DNA from: Flectonema sp. DT1601
Taxonomy: Eukaryota; Euglenozoa; Diplonemea; Diplonemida; Diplonemidae
Length of the DNA stretch: 64,000 bases
Reading direction: 5' to 3'
Assembly (NCBI GenBank): GCA_964019425.1
Contig: OZ025802.1
Span: 62,001 to 126,000, forward strand
In this document: one piece after another, positions 31,239 through 39,553 of the stretch
Layout: each line of letters opens with the position of its first letter
Position numbering within the stretch: the stretch's first letter is position 1
Program-made: the position numbers and the translations under genes
The notes under the pieces: generated by a model
Seen by the model: only the letters and a program-made list of their open reading frames with translations
The model's database searches: none
Told to the model about the DNA's origin: nothing

Positions 31239-31571
31239 TTAGATGGAGCTTCCCAACTTCTTCATCACCTTACCCAACTTCATTGCGACGTCAGTGTCTC
31301 CGTCGAGCTCAATCTTTCCCTCCATGAACAGACCCATAGGATCGGCCTTTCCTCCGGCCAACTCAACGAAAACAGCCTCGTCCATCTTGAATGAAGCGGC
31401 AGCGTCCTCACACTTTCCCTTGTAGGCCTTGCATGCCTTCAAGTCAATCACGTATGAAACACCAGTGTCTGGGAACTCGTAGGTGATGATCTCGTTAACC
31501 ATCTTGGCGGCCTCCTTACCAACTGAGGTGTTGAGGGCTGCGGACATCTTCTGGAAAATTGCGTCGGCCAT
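31239..31571 (-). CDS. SCP2 protein, copy 10 (start of cluster B)
   Basis: Protein identical to copy 1. Its 5' flank matches copy 1 for about 95 bp (class II leader with gggaatgatagataaacaag), then diverges. Both are the 3'-most gene of their cluster, which suggests that the clusters themselves arose by block duplication. Confidence 0.92.
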   Translation of the reverse strand: MADAIFQKMSAALNTSVGKEAAKMVNEIITYEFPDTGVSYVIDLKACKAYKGKCEDAAASFKMDEAVFVELAGGKADPMGLFMEGKIELDGDTDVAMKLGKVMKKLGSSI

Positions 31572-31827
31572 TTTAGATTAAAGTGGTGAGTGAGCTGATA
31601 AATGCTGAGAGAGGGAATGATAGATAAACAAGTCGGAAATACAACAACTGAAATGAAGCACTTCAATACTCACAAGAAAACACTCTAATTATGATGTGCA
31701 TCTCTACGACTCATGTCAGAACTATAGCCTCGTGTACTGATGGTTGTGAAATAATTTAATCTTGACTGGCAACAATGCACAAACAGTCTCACTTCACTCA
31801 ATAAGAAAGCTACTCAATTAGTACAAA

Positions 31828-31847
31828 GAGAGGTGGTGTACCTACTC
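31828..31847 (-). promoter_or_regulatory. SCP2 spacer motif
   Basis: Exact copy about 255 bp upstream of copy 10, in a unique spacer. Confidence 0.65.
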
Positions 31848-32099
31848 CATTTACAGTGAAAGAGAACAACCGAGAGAGGGATGACTATCTTTGAATACCA
31901 AACACTGATATCAATAATAATAAATCACGTCGGCTACGATGTATACTCAACAGCGATTAAGGCAAAGCAACCTAGATAGCATATCCAGTTTATATTACTG
32001 ATTTCAATAACCTTTTCAGTAAACTGGTTAACTTCTCTGCGACTCGAAAACGATGTCGAGGAACTCAAAATGTTGTTATTTCCTCTTCAGAAGTTTTAT

Positions 32100-32432
32100 T
32101 TAGATGGAGCTTCCCAACTTCTTCATCACCTTACCCAACTTCATTGCGACGTCAGTGTCTCCGTCGAGCTCAATCTTTCCCTCCATGAACAGACCCATAG
32201 GATCGGCCTTTCCTCCGGCCAACTCAACGAAAACAGCCTCGTCCATCTTGAATGAAGCGGCGGCGTCTTCACACTTTCCCTTGTAGGCCTTGCATGCCTT
32301 CAAGTCAATCACGTATGAAACACCAGTGTCTGGGAACTCGTAGGTGATGATCTCGTTAACCATCTTGGCGGCCTCCTTACCAACTGAGGTGTTGAGGGCT
32401 GCGGACATCTTCTGGAAAATTGCGTCGGCCAT
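32100..32432 (-). CDS. SCP2 protein, copy 11
   Basis: Protein identical to copy 1. Class I promoter, dyads at 32529-32569. The 3' flank is unique except for AAGTTTTATTTAG next to the stop, shared with copy 9. Confidence 0.92.
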   Translation of the reverse strand: MADAIFQKMSAALNTSVGKEAAKMVNEIITYEFPDTGVSYVIDLKACKAYKGKCEDAAASFKMDEAVFVELAGGKADPMGLFMEGKIELDGDTDVAMKLGKVMKKLGSSI

Positions 32433-32528
32433 TTTAGATTAAAGTGGTGAGTGAAGATAAGAAGCTGTTGAGGGAAGAAAGTGAGAAGTCTGACTACCAA
32501 CACGAAAACCAATCGACTCAATACAAAC

Positions 32529-32569
32529 ACATCACTTGTGGTTAGAGTGATGTCTACCAGCTACTGGTA
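32529..32569 (-). promoter_or_regulatory. Paired dyads upstream of SCP2 copy 11
   Basis: Same pair of inverted repeats as copy 2. Confidence 0.6.
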
Positions 32570-32719
32570 TTGGATTGTTAAAGGGAGGAGATCACACAAA
32601 GAGACTCATCAAATGTGAAAAAGTCGTCACATTTTATTTTGCAGGGATGAAGACATTCATTGCGTCACTCAGATGACACTGCGACTGACTTAATAATATC
32701 AGAAAGTGTTCTTTACTAC

Positions 32720-32739
32720 GAGAGGTGGTGTACCTACTC
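32720..32739 (-). promoter_or_regulatory. SCP2 spacer motif
   Basis: Exact copy, about 288 bp upstream of copy 11. Confidence 0.6.
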
Positions 32740-32839
32740 GATTCAGACTCCAGCACTTGAAGTCCTCAACTTCGAATCTCAAAATATAATTCAATTCCTC
32801 ATTGCCTTATTTCAGTGATGCGCAACTTAAAATATTTGA

Positions 32840-33172
32840 TTAGATGGAGCTTCCCAACTTCTTCATCACCTTACCCAACTTCATTGCGACGTCAGTGTCT
32901 CCGTCGAGCTCAATCTTTCCCTCCATGAACAGACCCATAGGATCGGCCTTTCCTCCGGCCAACTCAACGAAAACAGCCTCGTCCATCTTGAATGAAGCGG
33001 CAGCGTCCTCACACTTTCCCTTGTAGGCCTTGCATGCCTTCAAGTCAATCACGTATGAAACACCAGTGTCTGGGAATTCGTAGGTGATGATCTCGTTAAC
33101 CATCTTGGCGGCCTCCTTACCAACTGAGGTGTTGAGGGCTGCGGACATCTTCTGGAAAATTGCGTCGGCCAT
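32840..33172 (-). CDS. SCP2 protein, copy 12
   Basis: Protein identical to copy 1. Class I promoter, dyads at 33269-33309; the leader has one change (CACTTGAATC for CACTTTAATC). Shares the GAATTC synonymous variant with copy 8 in the other cluster. Confidence 0.92.
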   Translation of the reverse strand: MADAIFQKMSAALNTSVGKEAAKMVNEIITYEFPDTGVSYVIDLKACKAYKGKCEDAAASFKMDEAVFVELAGGKADPMGLFMEGKIELDGDTDVAMKLGKVMKKLGSSI

Positions 33173-33268
33173 TTTAGATTCAAGTGGTGAGTGAAGATAA
33201 GAAGCTGTTGAGGGGAGAAAGTGAGTAGTCTGACTACCAACACGGAAACCAATCGACTCAATACAAAC

Positions 33269-33309
33269 ACATCACTTGTGGTTAGAGTGATGTCTACCAG
33301 CTACTGGTA
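33269..33309 (-). promoter_or_regulatory. Paired dyads upstream of SCP2 copy 12
   Basis: Same pair of inverted repeats as copy 2. Confidence 0.6.
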
Positions 33310-33459
33310 TTGGATTGCTAAAGGGAGGAGATCACACAAAGAGACTCATCAAATGTGAAAAGGTCGTCGCATTTTATTTTGCAGGGATGAAGACATTCAT
33401 TGCGTCACTCAGATGACACTGCGACTGACTTAATAATATCAGAAAGTGTTCTTTACTAC

Positions 33460-33479
33460 GAGAGGTGGTGTACCTACTC
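33460..33479 (-). promoter_or_regulatory. SCP2 spacer motif
   Basis: Exact copy, about 288 bp upstream of copy 12. Confidence 0.6.
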
Positions 33480-33578
33480 GATTCAGACTCCAGCACTTGA
33501 AGTCCTCAACTTCGAATCTCAAAATATAATTCAATTCCTCATTGCCTTATTTCAGTGATGCGCAACTTAAAGATTTGA

Positions 33579-33911
33579 TTAGATGGAGCTTCCCAACTTC
33601 TTCATCACCTTACCCAACTTCATTGCGACGTCAGTGTCTCCGTCGAGCTCAATCTTTCCCTCCATGAACAGACCCATAGGATCGGCCTTTCCTCCGGCCA
33701 ACTCAACGAAAACAGCCTCGTCCATCTTGAATGAAGCGGCAGCGTCCTCACACTTTCCCTTGTAGGCCTTGCATGCCTTCAAGTCAATCACGTATGAAAC
33801 ACCAGTGTCTGGGAACTCGTAGGTGATGATCTCGTTAACCATCTTGGCAGCCTCCTTACCAACTGAGGTGTTGAGGGCTGCGGACATCTTCTGGAAAATT
33901 GCGTCGGCCAT
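33579..33911 (-). CDS. SCP2 protein, copy 13
   Basis: Protein identical to copy 1; a private synonymous change near 33848. Class I promoter with a 6-bp shorter leader, dyads at 34006-34046. Confidence 0.92.
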   Translation of the reverse strand: MADAIFQKMSAALNTSVGKEAAKMVNEIITYEFPDTGVSYVIDLKACKAYKGKCEDAAASFKMDEAVFVELAGGKADPMGLFMEGKIELDGDTDVAMKLGKVMKKLGSSI

Positions 33912-34005
33912 TTTAGATTAAAGTGGTGGGTTGATAAGAAGCTGTTGAGGGGAGAAAGTGAGAAGTCTGATTACCAACACGAAAACCAATCGACTCAATA
34001 CAAAC

Positions 34006-34046
34006 ACATCACTTGTGGTTAGAGTGATGTCTACCAGCTACTGGTA
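34006..34046 (-). promoter_or_regulatory. Paired dyads upstream of SCP2 copy 13
   Basis: Same pair of inverted repeats as copy 2. Confidence 0.6.
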
Positions 34047-34191
34047 TTGGATTGTTAAAGGGAGGAGATCACACAAAGAGACTCATCAAATGTGAAAAGG
34101 TCGTCACATTTTATTTTGCAGGGATGAAGACATTCATTGCGTCACTCAGATGACACTGCGACTGACTTCTTTCTGACTTACTCTTTACTAC

Positions 34192-34211
34192 GAGAGGTGG
34201 TGTACCTACTC
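34192..34211 (-). promoter_or_regulatory. SCP2 spacer motif
   Basis: Exact copy. The flanking sequence just 5' of it on the plus strand (34166-34185) differs from other class I spacers while the motif is unchanged. Confidence 0.6.
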
Positions 34212-34311
34212 GATTCAGACTCCAGCACTTGAAGTCCTCAACTTCGAATCTCAAAATATAATTCAATTCCTCATTGCCTTATTTCAGTGATGCGCAACTT
34301 AAAATATTTGA

Positions 34312-34644
34312 TTAGATGGAGCTTCCCAACTTCTTCATCACCTTACCCAACTTCATTGCGACGTCAGTGTCTCCGTCGAGCTCAATCTTTCCCTCCATGA
34401 ACAGACCCATAGGATCGGCCTTTCCTCCGGCCAACTCAACGAAAACAGCCTCGTCCATCTTGAATGAAGCGGCAGCGTCCTCACACTTTCCCTTGTAGGC
34501 CTTGCATGCCTTCAAGTCAATCACGTATGAAACACCAGTGTCTGGGAACTCGTAGGTGATGATCTCGTTAACCATCTTGGCGGCCTCCTTACCAACTGAG
34601 GTGTTGAGGGCTGCGGACATCTTCTGGAAAATTGCGTCGGCCAT
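34312..34644 (-). CDS. SCP2 protein, copy 14
   Basis: Protein identical to copy 1. Class I promoter, dyads at 34741-34781. Leader nearly identical to copy 11. Confidence 0.92.
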   Translation of the reverse strand: MADAIFQKMSAALNTSVGKEAAKMVNEIITYEFPDTGVSYVIDLKACKAYKGKCEDAAASFKMDEAVFVELAGGKADPMGLFMEGKIELDGDTDVAMKLGKVMKKLGSSI

Positions 34645-34740
34645 TTTAGATTAAAGTGGTGAGTGAAGATAAGAAGCTGTTGAGGGAAGAAAGTGAGAAG
34701 TCTGACTACCAACACGAAAACCAATCGACTCAATACAAAC

Positions 34741-34781
34741 ACATCACTTGTGGTTAGAGTGATGTCTACCAGCTACTGGTA
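34741..34781 (-). promoter_or_regulatory. Paired dyads upstream of SCP2 copy 14
   Basis: Same pair of inverted repeats as copy 2. Confidence 0.6.
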
Positions 34782-34931
34782 TTGGATTGTTAAAGGGAGG
34801 AGATCACACAAAGAGACTCATCAAATGTGAAAAGGTCGTCACATTTTATTTTGCAGGGATGAAGACATTCATTGCGTCACTCAGATGACACTGCGACTGA
34901 CTTAATAATATCAGAAAGTGTTCTTTACTAC

Positions 34932-34951
34932 GAGAGGTGGTGTACCTACTC
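34932..34951 (-). promoter_or_regulatory. SCP2 spacer motif
   Basis: Exact copy, about 288 bp upstream of copy 14. Confidence 0.6.
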
Positions 34952-35051
34952 GATTCAGACTCCAGCACTTGAAGTCCTCAACTTCGAATCTCAAAATATA
35001 ATTCAATTCCTCATTGCCTTATTTCAGTGATGCGCAACTTAAAAGATTTGA

Positions 35052-35384
35052 TTAGATGGAGCTTCCCAACTTCTTCATCACCTTACCCAACTTCATTGCG
35101 ACGTCAGTGTCTCCGTCGAGCTCAATCTTTCCCTCCATGAACAGACCCATAGGATCGGCCTTTCCTCCGGCCAATTCAACGAAAACAGCCTCGTCCATCT
35201 TGAATGAAGCGGCAGCGTCCTCACACTTTCCCTTGTAGGCCTTGCATGCCTTCAAGTCAATCACGTATGAAACACCAGTGTCTGGGAACTCGTAGGTGAT
35301 GATCTCGTTAACCATCTTGGCGGCCTCCTTACCAACTGAGGTGTTGAGGGCTGCGGACATCTTCTGGAAAATTGCGTCGGCCAT
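35052..35384 (-). CDS. SCP2 protein, copy 15 (5'-most of cluster B)
   Basis: Protein identical to copy 1. Only about 40 bp of the class I leader (ggatgaagataagaagctgttgagg) remain; beyond that the sequence is unique, without dyads or spacer motif. If this copy is expressed, neither element is essential for it. Confidence 0.9.
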   Translation of the reverse strand: MADAIFQKMSAALNTSVGKEAAKMVNEIITYEFPDTGVSYVIDLKACKAYKGKCEDAAASFKMDEAVFVELAGGKADPMGLFMEGKIELDGDTDVAMKLGKVMKKLGSSI

Positions 35385-35774
35385 TTTAGATTAAAGTGGT
35401 GGATGAAGATAAGAAGCTGTTGAGGAGGAAATGTTAGCACTAAGACGACAGTTTAGAATTCAAAGACAAATGATTTTGAAGATATTCGTAAACAGATGTG
35501 GCCAAGAATTTGATTTGAAGAACCAATAGCAAAACATAAATAAAAAGACTTCTCCCTTTGATTGGCTAGTTAGGATAGTTGTCAAGGTGGGATCATATCT
35601 TTTGTTAAACTGATAACACAAAATGAACACATCGTCGTTGTCGCGAAGGTGTCATAAATATAACAGGTTTGGGTAACTAAAGGAATTAATAAATATAAAA
35701 TGGCGACCAAAAAAGCAGCCATCTGTCTGAATAACAGAGTTGAGAGAAGTTATCGTTTGAAGCAGAAAATGTGA
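35385..35774. other. Spacer between GNL1 and the SCP2 array
   Basis: Unique AT-rich sequence with CCAAT-like ATTGGCTAG at about 35560. No gene seen. Confidence 0.4.
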
Positions 35775-38168
35775 TTAGTCATCAGTAGAACATGTCTCTG
35801 CGTCGCTATCAGAACCGCCGATTCCCTCGTCACCCATTTCAGATTTTTCAGATTCTAATTCTGATGAACCAATCAATGTTGGAGCTTCGAATGACGGTTC
35901 ATGTGATAGCCTTAATACTTGTTGTGGTTCACTTGCTTTCATTAGAGGTGGTGGCATAAAGAATAAAATAAGAATACCATTCACTGCTTCTTTAATTAAT
36001 CCCTGACCTCCACGATGAGTATCAGGTAATCCCTTACCACGTTTTAAGTAGAAACCACTTTTCTCAGAGAAGGCTTCACAAAGTGAATAACCTGACCAGC
36101 CTTCGTCTTCAAGTGCACAACGAGGACGACTGAGATTATATACTCTTTCCATCGGAATACGTTCGCCGAGGTAATGAATTGCTGTGTATGGTTCTCGATT
36201 CTGAGCAAGTGGAAATGAACCCATCAATACTTGAATGCATAATGGTAATCCAACAACAGGAAATGTTAATCCTGGACAATCACATAAAGTTATTTCATTA
36301 TTTAAAGGAATGTGTTGTAAGTGTTTTGTGTGACCAGCAGTTGCACTCGTCGAGACCACCTTTTCCCCTTTCAGTGAATTAATAAAACTACTCTTCCCTA
36401 CATTCGGATGACCTACTGTCCCTAACATGACTCTCTCACCGTCCTTTATGTTTGTTAGACTTTTGGCTGTTTCTAAAAGAGTTTTAATCATCGCCGCTAC
36501 TTTGAGACGTTCGGCGTTTTCGGGTAGGCTGCGTAGTTCTGATGAGATAGCTTTCTTTTGTCCTTTAAAAGCCTCGTGAATTGATTCTTCGCTGTCAGAT
36601 GAGTTTCTTGAAGAAGGTTTGTTGTATCTTTTTCTTCGAGGTGGTTGATTCTTCTTACGCGCTGGTTCATCATCGTCGTCTCCTTTGTTCATTCCTTTAA
36701 AGTTAACGACAGGATCGATTGCTTCTATTCCATCATTGTGTAAGAATTCATGAACAGATGATAGTGTGATGTCTTTATCGTTATCGTCGTGAGGAGGATT
36801 GGAGGGTTTTTCCTTTTTCTTACGGCGATGCCTTGACTTTGGGTTTGTATCAGGAGTCTCTTCACAAAGCGCCTTGTGGACTGACGATAGAGTTATCTCT
36901 TGTTCGTTATCATCGTTGTTGTTGTTGTTGTTGTTGTTATTGTTGTTCTGGTGTTTCGTATGTCTTCCCTTCCTGCGCCCTCCGCGTTTTCGCTTGCTGG
37001 CCTTGTCGTCATTTTCACTCTCGTTGCTGTGCTTTTTACCAGACGTTGCTTTTTCATTACACTTCCCGTGTTTTGACTTCACATTCGAATCGCTTTCACT
37101 CTCTTTGGTTGTTTTACTTATTTGTGAAAGAGCGTCTTCAGTGTCACTGATCGCTTTGTTTTGTTTCCCGTGAGATCCTTTCTTCTGACGTCTTCTGCGT
37201 TTTGGTTTCTTACTGGAGTTGTCGCTGAGTTGAGATAGGTCATCATCAGTAGTATTAATTACTTTATGATTGTGAGTGTTATCTGAATCAGAACTCGTCT
37301 CTTGTTCCTGGTAATCTGTTTCCTCACCAGTGTTCAGGTCGTTAATGTAAAGGTTGTAGTTTACTTTGGTTTTTGAATCTCTTAACCTTCGTTTTCTATA
37401 TCTATTATCATTCAATTCTAAGGTAACAGTTTCTAAATTAGGATGACAAGTGAATGGAATAATTGGTATCGTCGGATGTAACTTCGTTAAGTATTCCATC
37501 CAAGCATCAACAGATGCTTGTGGAACCAAATCAATCTTGTTGAGAACGATCATAATAGGTTTGTTTATATCTCTTAAGAAAGCAATTAAGGAACTTGGGA
37601 TATGAAATAACGGATGTCGAGCATCAGCGATGATCGCAACGACGTGAGAACTTTCACAAACCCTCCAGAGTTGACGCCATACTTCGAGGTTCCTCTCGAA
37701 GAGGTTTAAGTTTGAGTGGCCGTATTCTTTATCAATAATCTCTAAGTAATTACTGAAATACATGTTTTCACGTGTTTCGATTGACTGTTCCGTGTCAGAA
37801 GTTCCCCATTGCGGACGTTTTGGGATTTGCAATGACCGCGGAGGTTCAACTAAACTATCACCTTCGATGTTCCACCAGCGTTCGAATTCTACTCCGTGAG
37901 TAAACCTTCTCGTGGTGTATTCTTGCATTGCAGCCTTCTTTCGTTTGTCTACCTCAGCCCTCTCTTCTTTTCTAAAAACTGATCGTTTCTCATTCTTTAT
38001 TAATTCACCTTTCCTAGTAGTCCTTCCTTCTTTTGAAGTTATCTCAGACTTCTTTACAAAAACTGTTTTTTCAGGATTCTCCTCTGCCTGTATCCGCTGC
38101 TGTTTTTTAACTCTCTTCGCCTGAAGCTGTGCTTTCTTTGCCTTTCCACTGAAAGGTCTACCTCCCAT
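35775..38168 (-). CDS. GNL1: GNL1/HSR1-type circularly permuted GTPase
   Basis: 797 residues, starting MGGRPFSGKAKKAQLQAKRV, the basic head usual for GNL1. Motif order is permuted: DARHP and NKIDL (G4, about residues 185-215) come before GHPNVGKSS (G1), the switch region STSATAGHTKHLQ (G2) and DCPGL (G3, about 640). WRQLWRVCESSHVVAII matches the helix before G4 in GNL1. Between G4/G5 and G1 is an insert of about 300 residues of low complexity: Lys/Arg/Glu/Ser runs, an Asn run and several KRRRRQKK-type nuclear-signal-like patches. A short insert is normal in the family, this one is far longer. GNL1-family GTPases act in ribosome biogenesis or nucleolar functions. The C-terminus is acidic (SDSDAETCSTDD). 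Confidence 0.88.
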   Translation of the reverse strand: MGGRPFSGKAKKAQLQAKRVKKQQRIQAEENPEKTVFVKKSEITSKEGRTTRKGELIKNEKRSVFRKEERAEVDKRKKAAMQEYTTRRFTHGVEFERWWNIEGDSLVEPPRSLQIPKRPQWGTSDTEQSIETRENMYFSNYLEIIDKEYGHSNLNLFERNLEVWRQLWRVCESSHVVAIIADARHPLFHIPSSLIAFLRDINKPIMIVLNKIDLVPQASVDAWMEYLTKLHPTIPIIPFTCHPNLETVTLELNDNRYRKRRLRDSKTKVNYNLYINDLNTGEETDYQEQETSSDSDNTHNHKVINTTDDDLSQLSDNSSKKPKRRRRQKKGSHGKQNKAISDTEDALSQISKTTKESESDSNVKSKHGKCNEKATSGKKHSNESENDDKASKRKRGGRRKGRHTKHQNNNNNNNNNNNDDNEQEITLSSVHKALCEETPDTNPKSRHRRKKKEKPSNPPHDDNDKDITLSSVHEFLHNDGIEAIDPVVNFKGMNKGDDDDEPARKKNQPPRRKRYNKPSSRNSSDSEESIHEAFKGQKKAISSELRSLPENAERLKVAAMIKTLLETAKSLTNIKDGERVMLGTVGHPNVGKSSFINSLKGEKVVSTSATAGHTKHLQHIPLNNEITLCDCPGLTFPVVGLPLCIQVLMGSFPLAQNREPYTAIHYLGERIPMERVYNLSRPRCALEDEGWSGYSLCEAFSEKSGFYLKRGKGLPDTHRGGQGLIKEAVNGILILFFMPPPLMKASEPQQVLRLSHEPSFEAPTLIGSSELESEKSEMGDEGIGGSDSDAETCSTDD

Positions 38169-38280
38169 TTTTTTTTTTTTTTTTTTTTTTTTTCTTTTAA
38201 AGTTCTAATGAGAGTGTTGAATTACTAATCCATAGTAGTGTAGACAGGTGTATGAACAGATTTTCTTTACTTTACTCTTT

Positions 38281-39239
38281 TCACGAGTAGTTCGGATTAC
38301 CACCCGAGTAGTTTAATAAAATACCGTTACCTGTCGGAACAAACTCAACCGTTTCGTTTTCAATAGACAAGTCACCAGCCACAATAAGAAGTGCTATCAA
38401 GAGTTTAATTACATTACTGTTCGTGTAATTAATAAAAAACAGTGATGAGGTACTTAAATGTGATTTTATCTTTTTAAGCATTCCCTCAATTGTTCGAAAT
38501 TCGCCTTTTGATGACATTAAGAAAGACGAGGAATCAACTTGTGCGATTTGCCTCATTTCTATTAGAGTTGATGTTTTTAATTTCATCCGAAGAGGTTGCG
38601 TTTGAATGAAGTTTCTTAAGTCGTCTGGATCAAATGCTCCAATGTAGTCAATGGAAAAACAAACTCTTCCACCTCCTGCAGTGAATTCTTTATTATATTC
38701 GTTCATATCTGAGAGTAGTTGCATTGCTCGCTCAGCATCTTCAACTTCCCCAACTAGTTCTGTGCTTGAGTACTGACCTTTGAATGTGTTCTCGCCAACT
38801 TGTTTTAAACCGTTTCTAATTTCGTCAATCATGTTGTTAGCAGGGGTCAGGATGACCTGAAATATACAAAAATAATGAAAAGGAAAAAAAAAGTTTTTTT
38901 TTTTTTTTTTTTTTTTTTAAACGAAGGTACACAAAACACTTTCAATCATCACCTGTCAGAACGGGTTTTATTTTTAAAGTCTTTTGTTCAAAACAATTTT
39001 TATAAAAATGTAAGGCAAGGTCTAATACTGGGAAACTGTAACTTTTTTTCTTTGATAACTTCTTTTTTTTGTTAAAACGAAAACAGACAACGAAGCTACT
39101 CTCGCAAGAATATAAAAAAAAATTTAAAAATAAAAAGGCAAACTCGCTAAGCAACAACTATGAGAGTAAAATCCTTGTAATCGGAGTCATCTCCACCGTG
39201 GAATTTCCTATCAAGCACCAAATTAAGGGAGCGTAGCAT
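38281..39239 (-). CDS. Unrecognised protein, two exons (model tentative)
   Basis: The terminal exon (38281-38856, preceded by a TATATTTCAG acceptor) is clearly coding: VILTPANNMIDEIRNGLKQV, then GRVCFSIDYIGAFDPDDLRN and a Ser/Asn-rich tail. An upstream frame (39159-39239) starts MLRSLNLVLDRKFHGGDDSD and ends YKDFTLI; with a weak donor GTTGTT it joins in phase 0 to give 218 residues. The intron would be 302 nt and contains T runs. I do not recognise the fold. If the upstream exon is wrong, the internal ATG at 38832 gives 183 residues. Confidence 0.55.
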
Positions 39240-39553
39240 GACGTGAAAAATTAAAGCGTTGGTAACGATCCAGAGCCAATTTCAGTCATTTCATACGAAC
39301 CGCGAACTATTTGACTGAAGTTAAGTGGAGCAAACCCATTGAAAGTAGTCATTCACACAACTGACGCAGTACTCAATAGTCGAATGATGTTACTTTGCAA
39401 TTTCAAATACAACTTTTTTTAAAAGTGAATGGGATGTTTATAAATCGTGCGATTATTGAAATGCCGTTTGAGTAAAAACAAAACAATACATTTACCGCAC
39501 TGCATTGAGGAAAAAGATTACAAAAAAGAGAAAAAAGAAAAAAAAAATATATA
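39240..39553. other. Spacer before the DNA transposon
   Basis: AT-rich; no gene seen. It ends in TATATA, the apparent target-site duplication of the next element. Confidence 0.4.

Noticed and set aside
18064-34742. Recurrent minus-strand frame (PTQSSRRCPQPSTPQLVRR) overlapping the SCP2 start
   Set aside because: Out-of-frame reading of the SCP2 5' end; begins in the diverged leaders and has no domain.
17859-35238. Recurrent 60-residue plus-strand frame opposite every SCP2 copy
   Set aside because: Exact antisense shadow that recurs only because the genes are identical; the good minus-strand domain explains the constraint.
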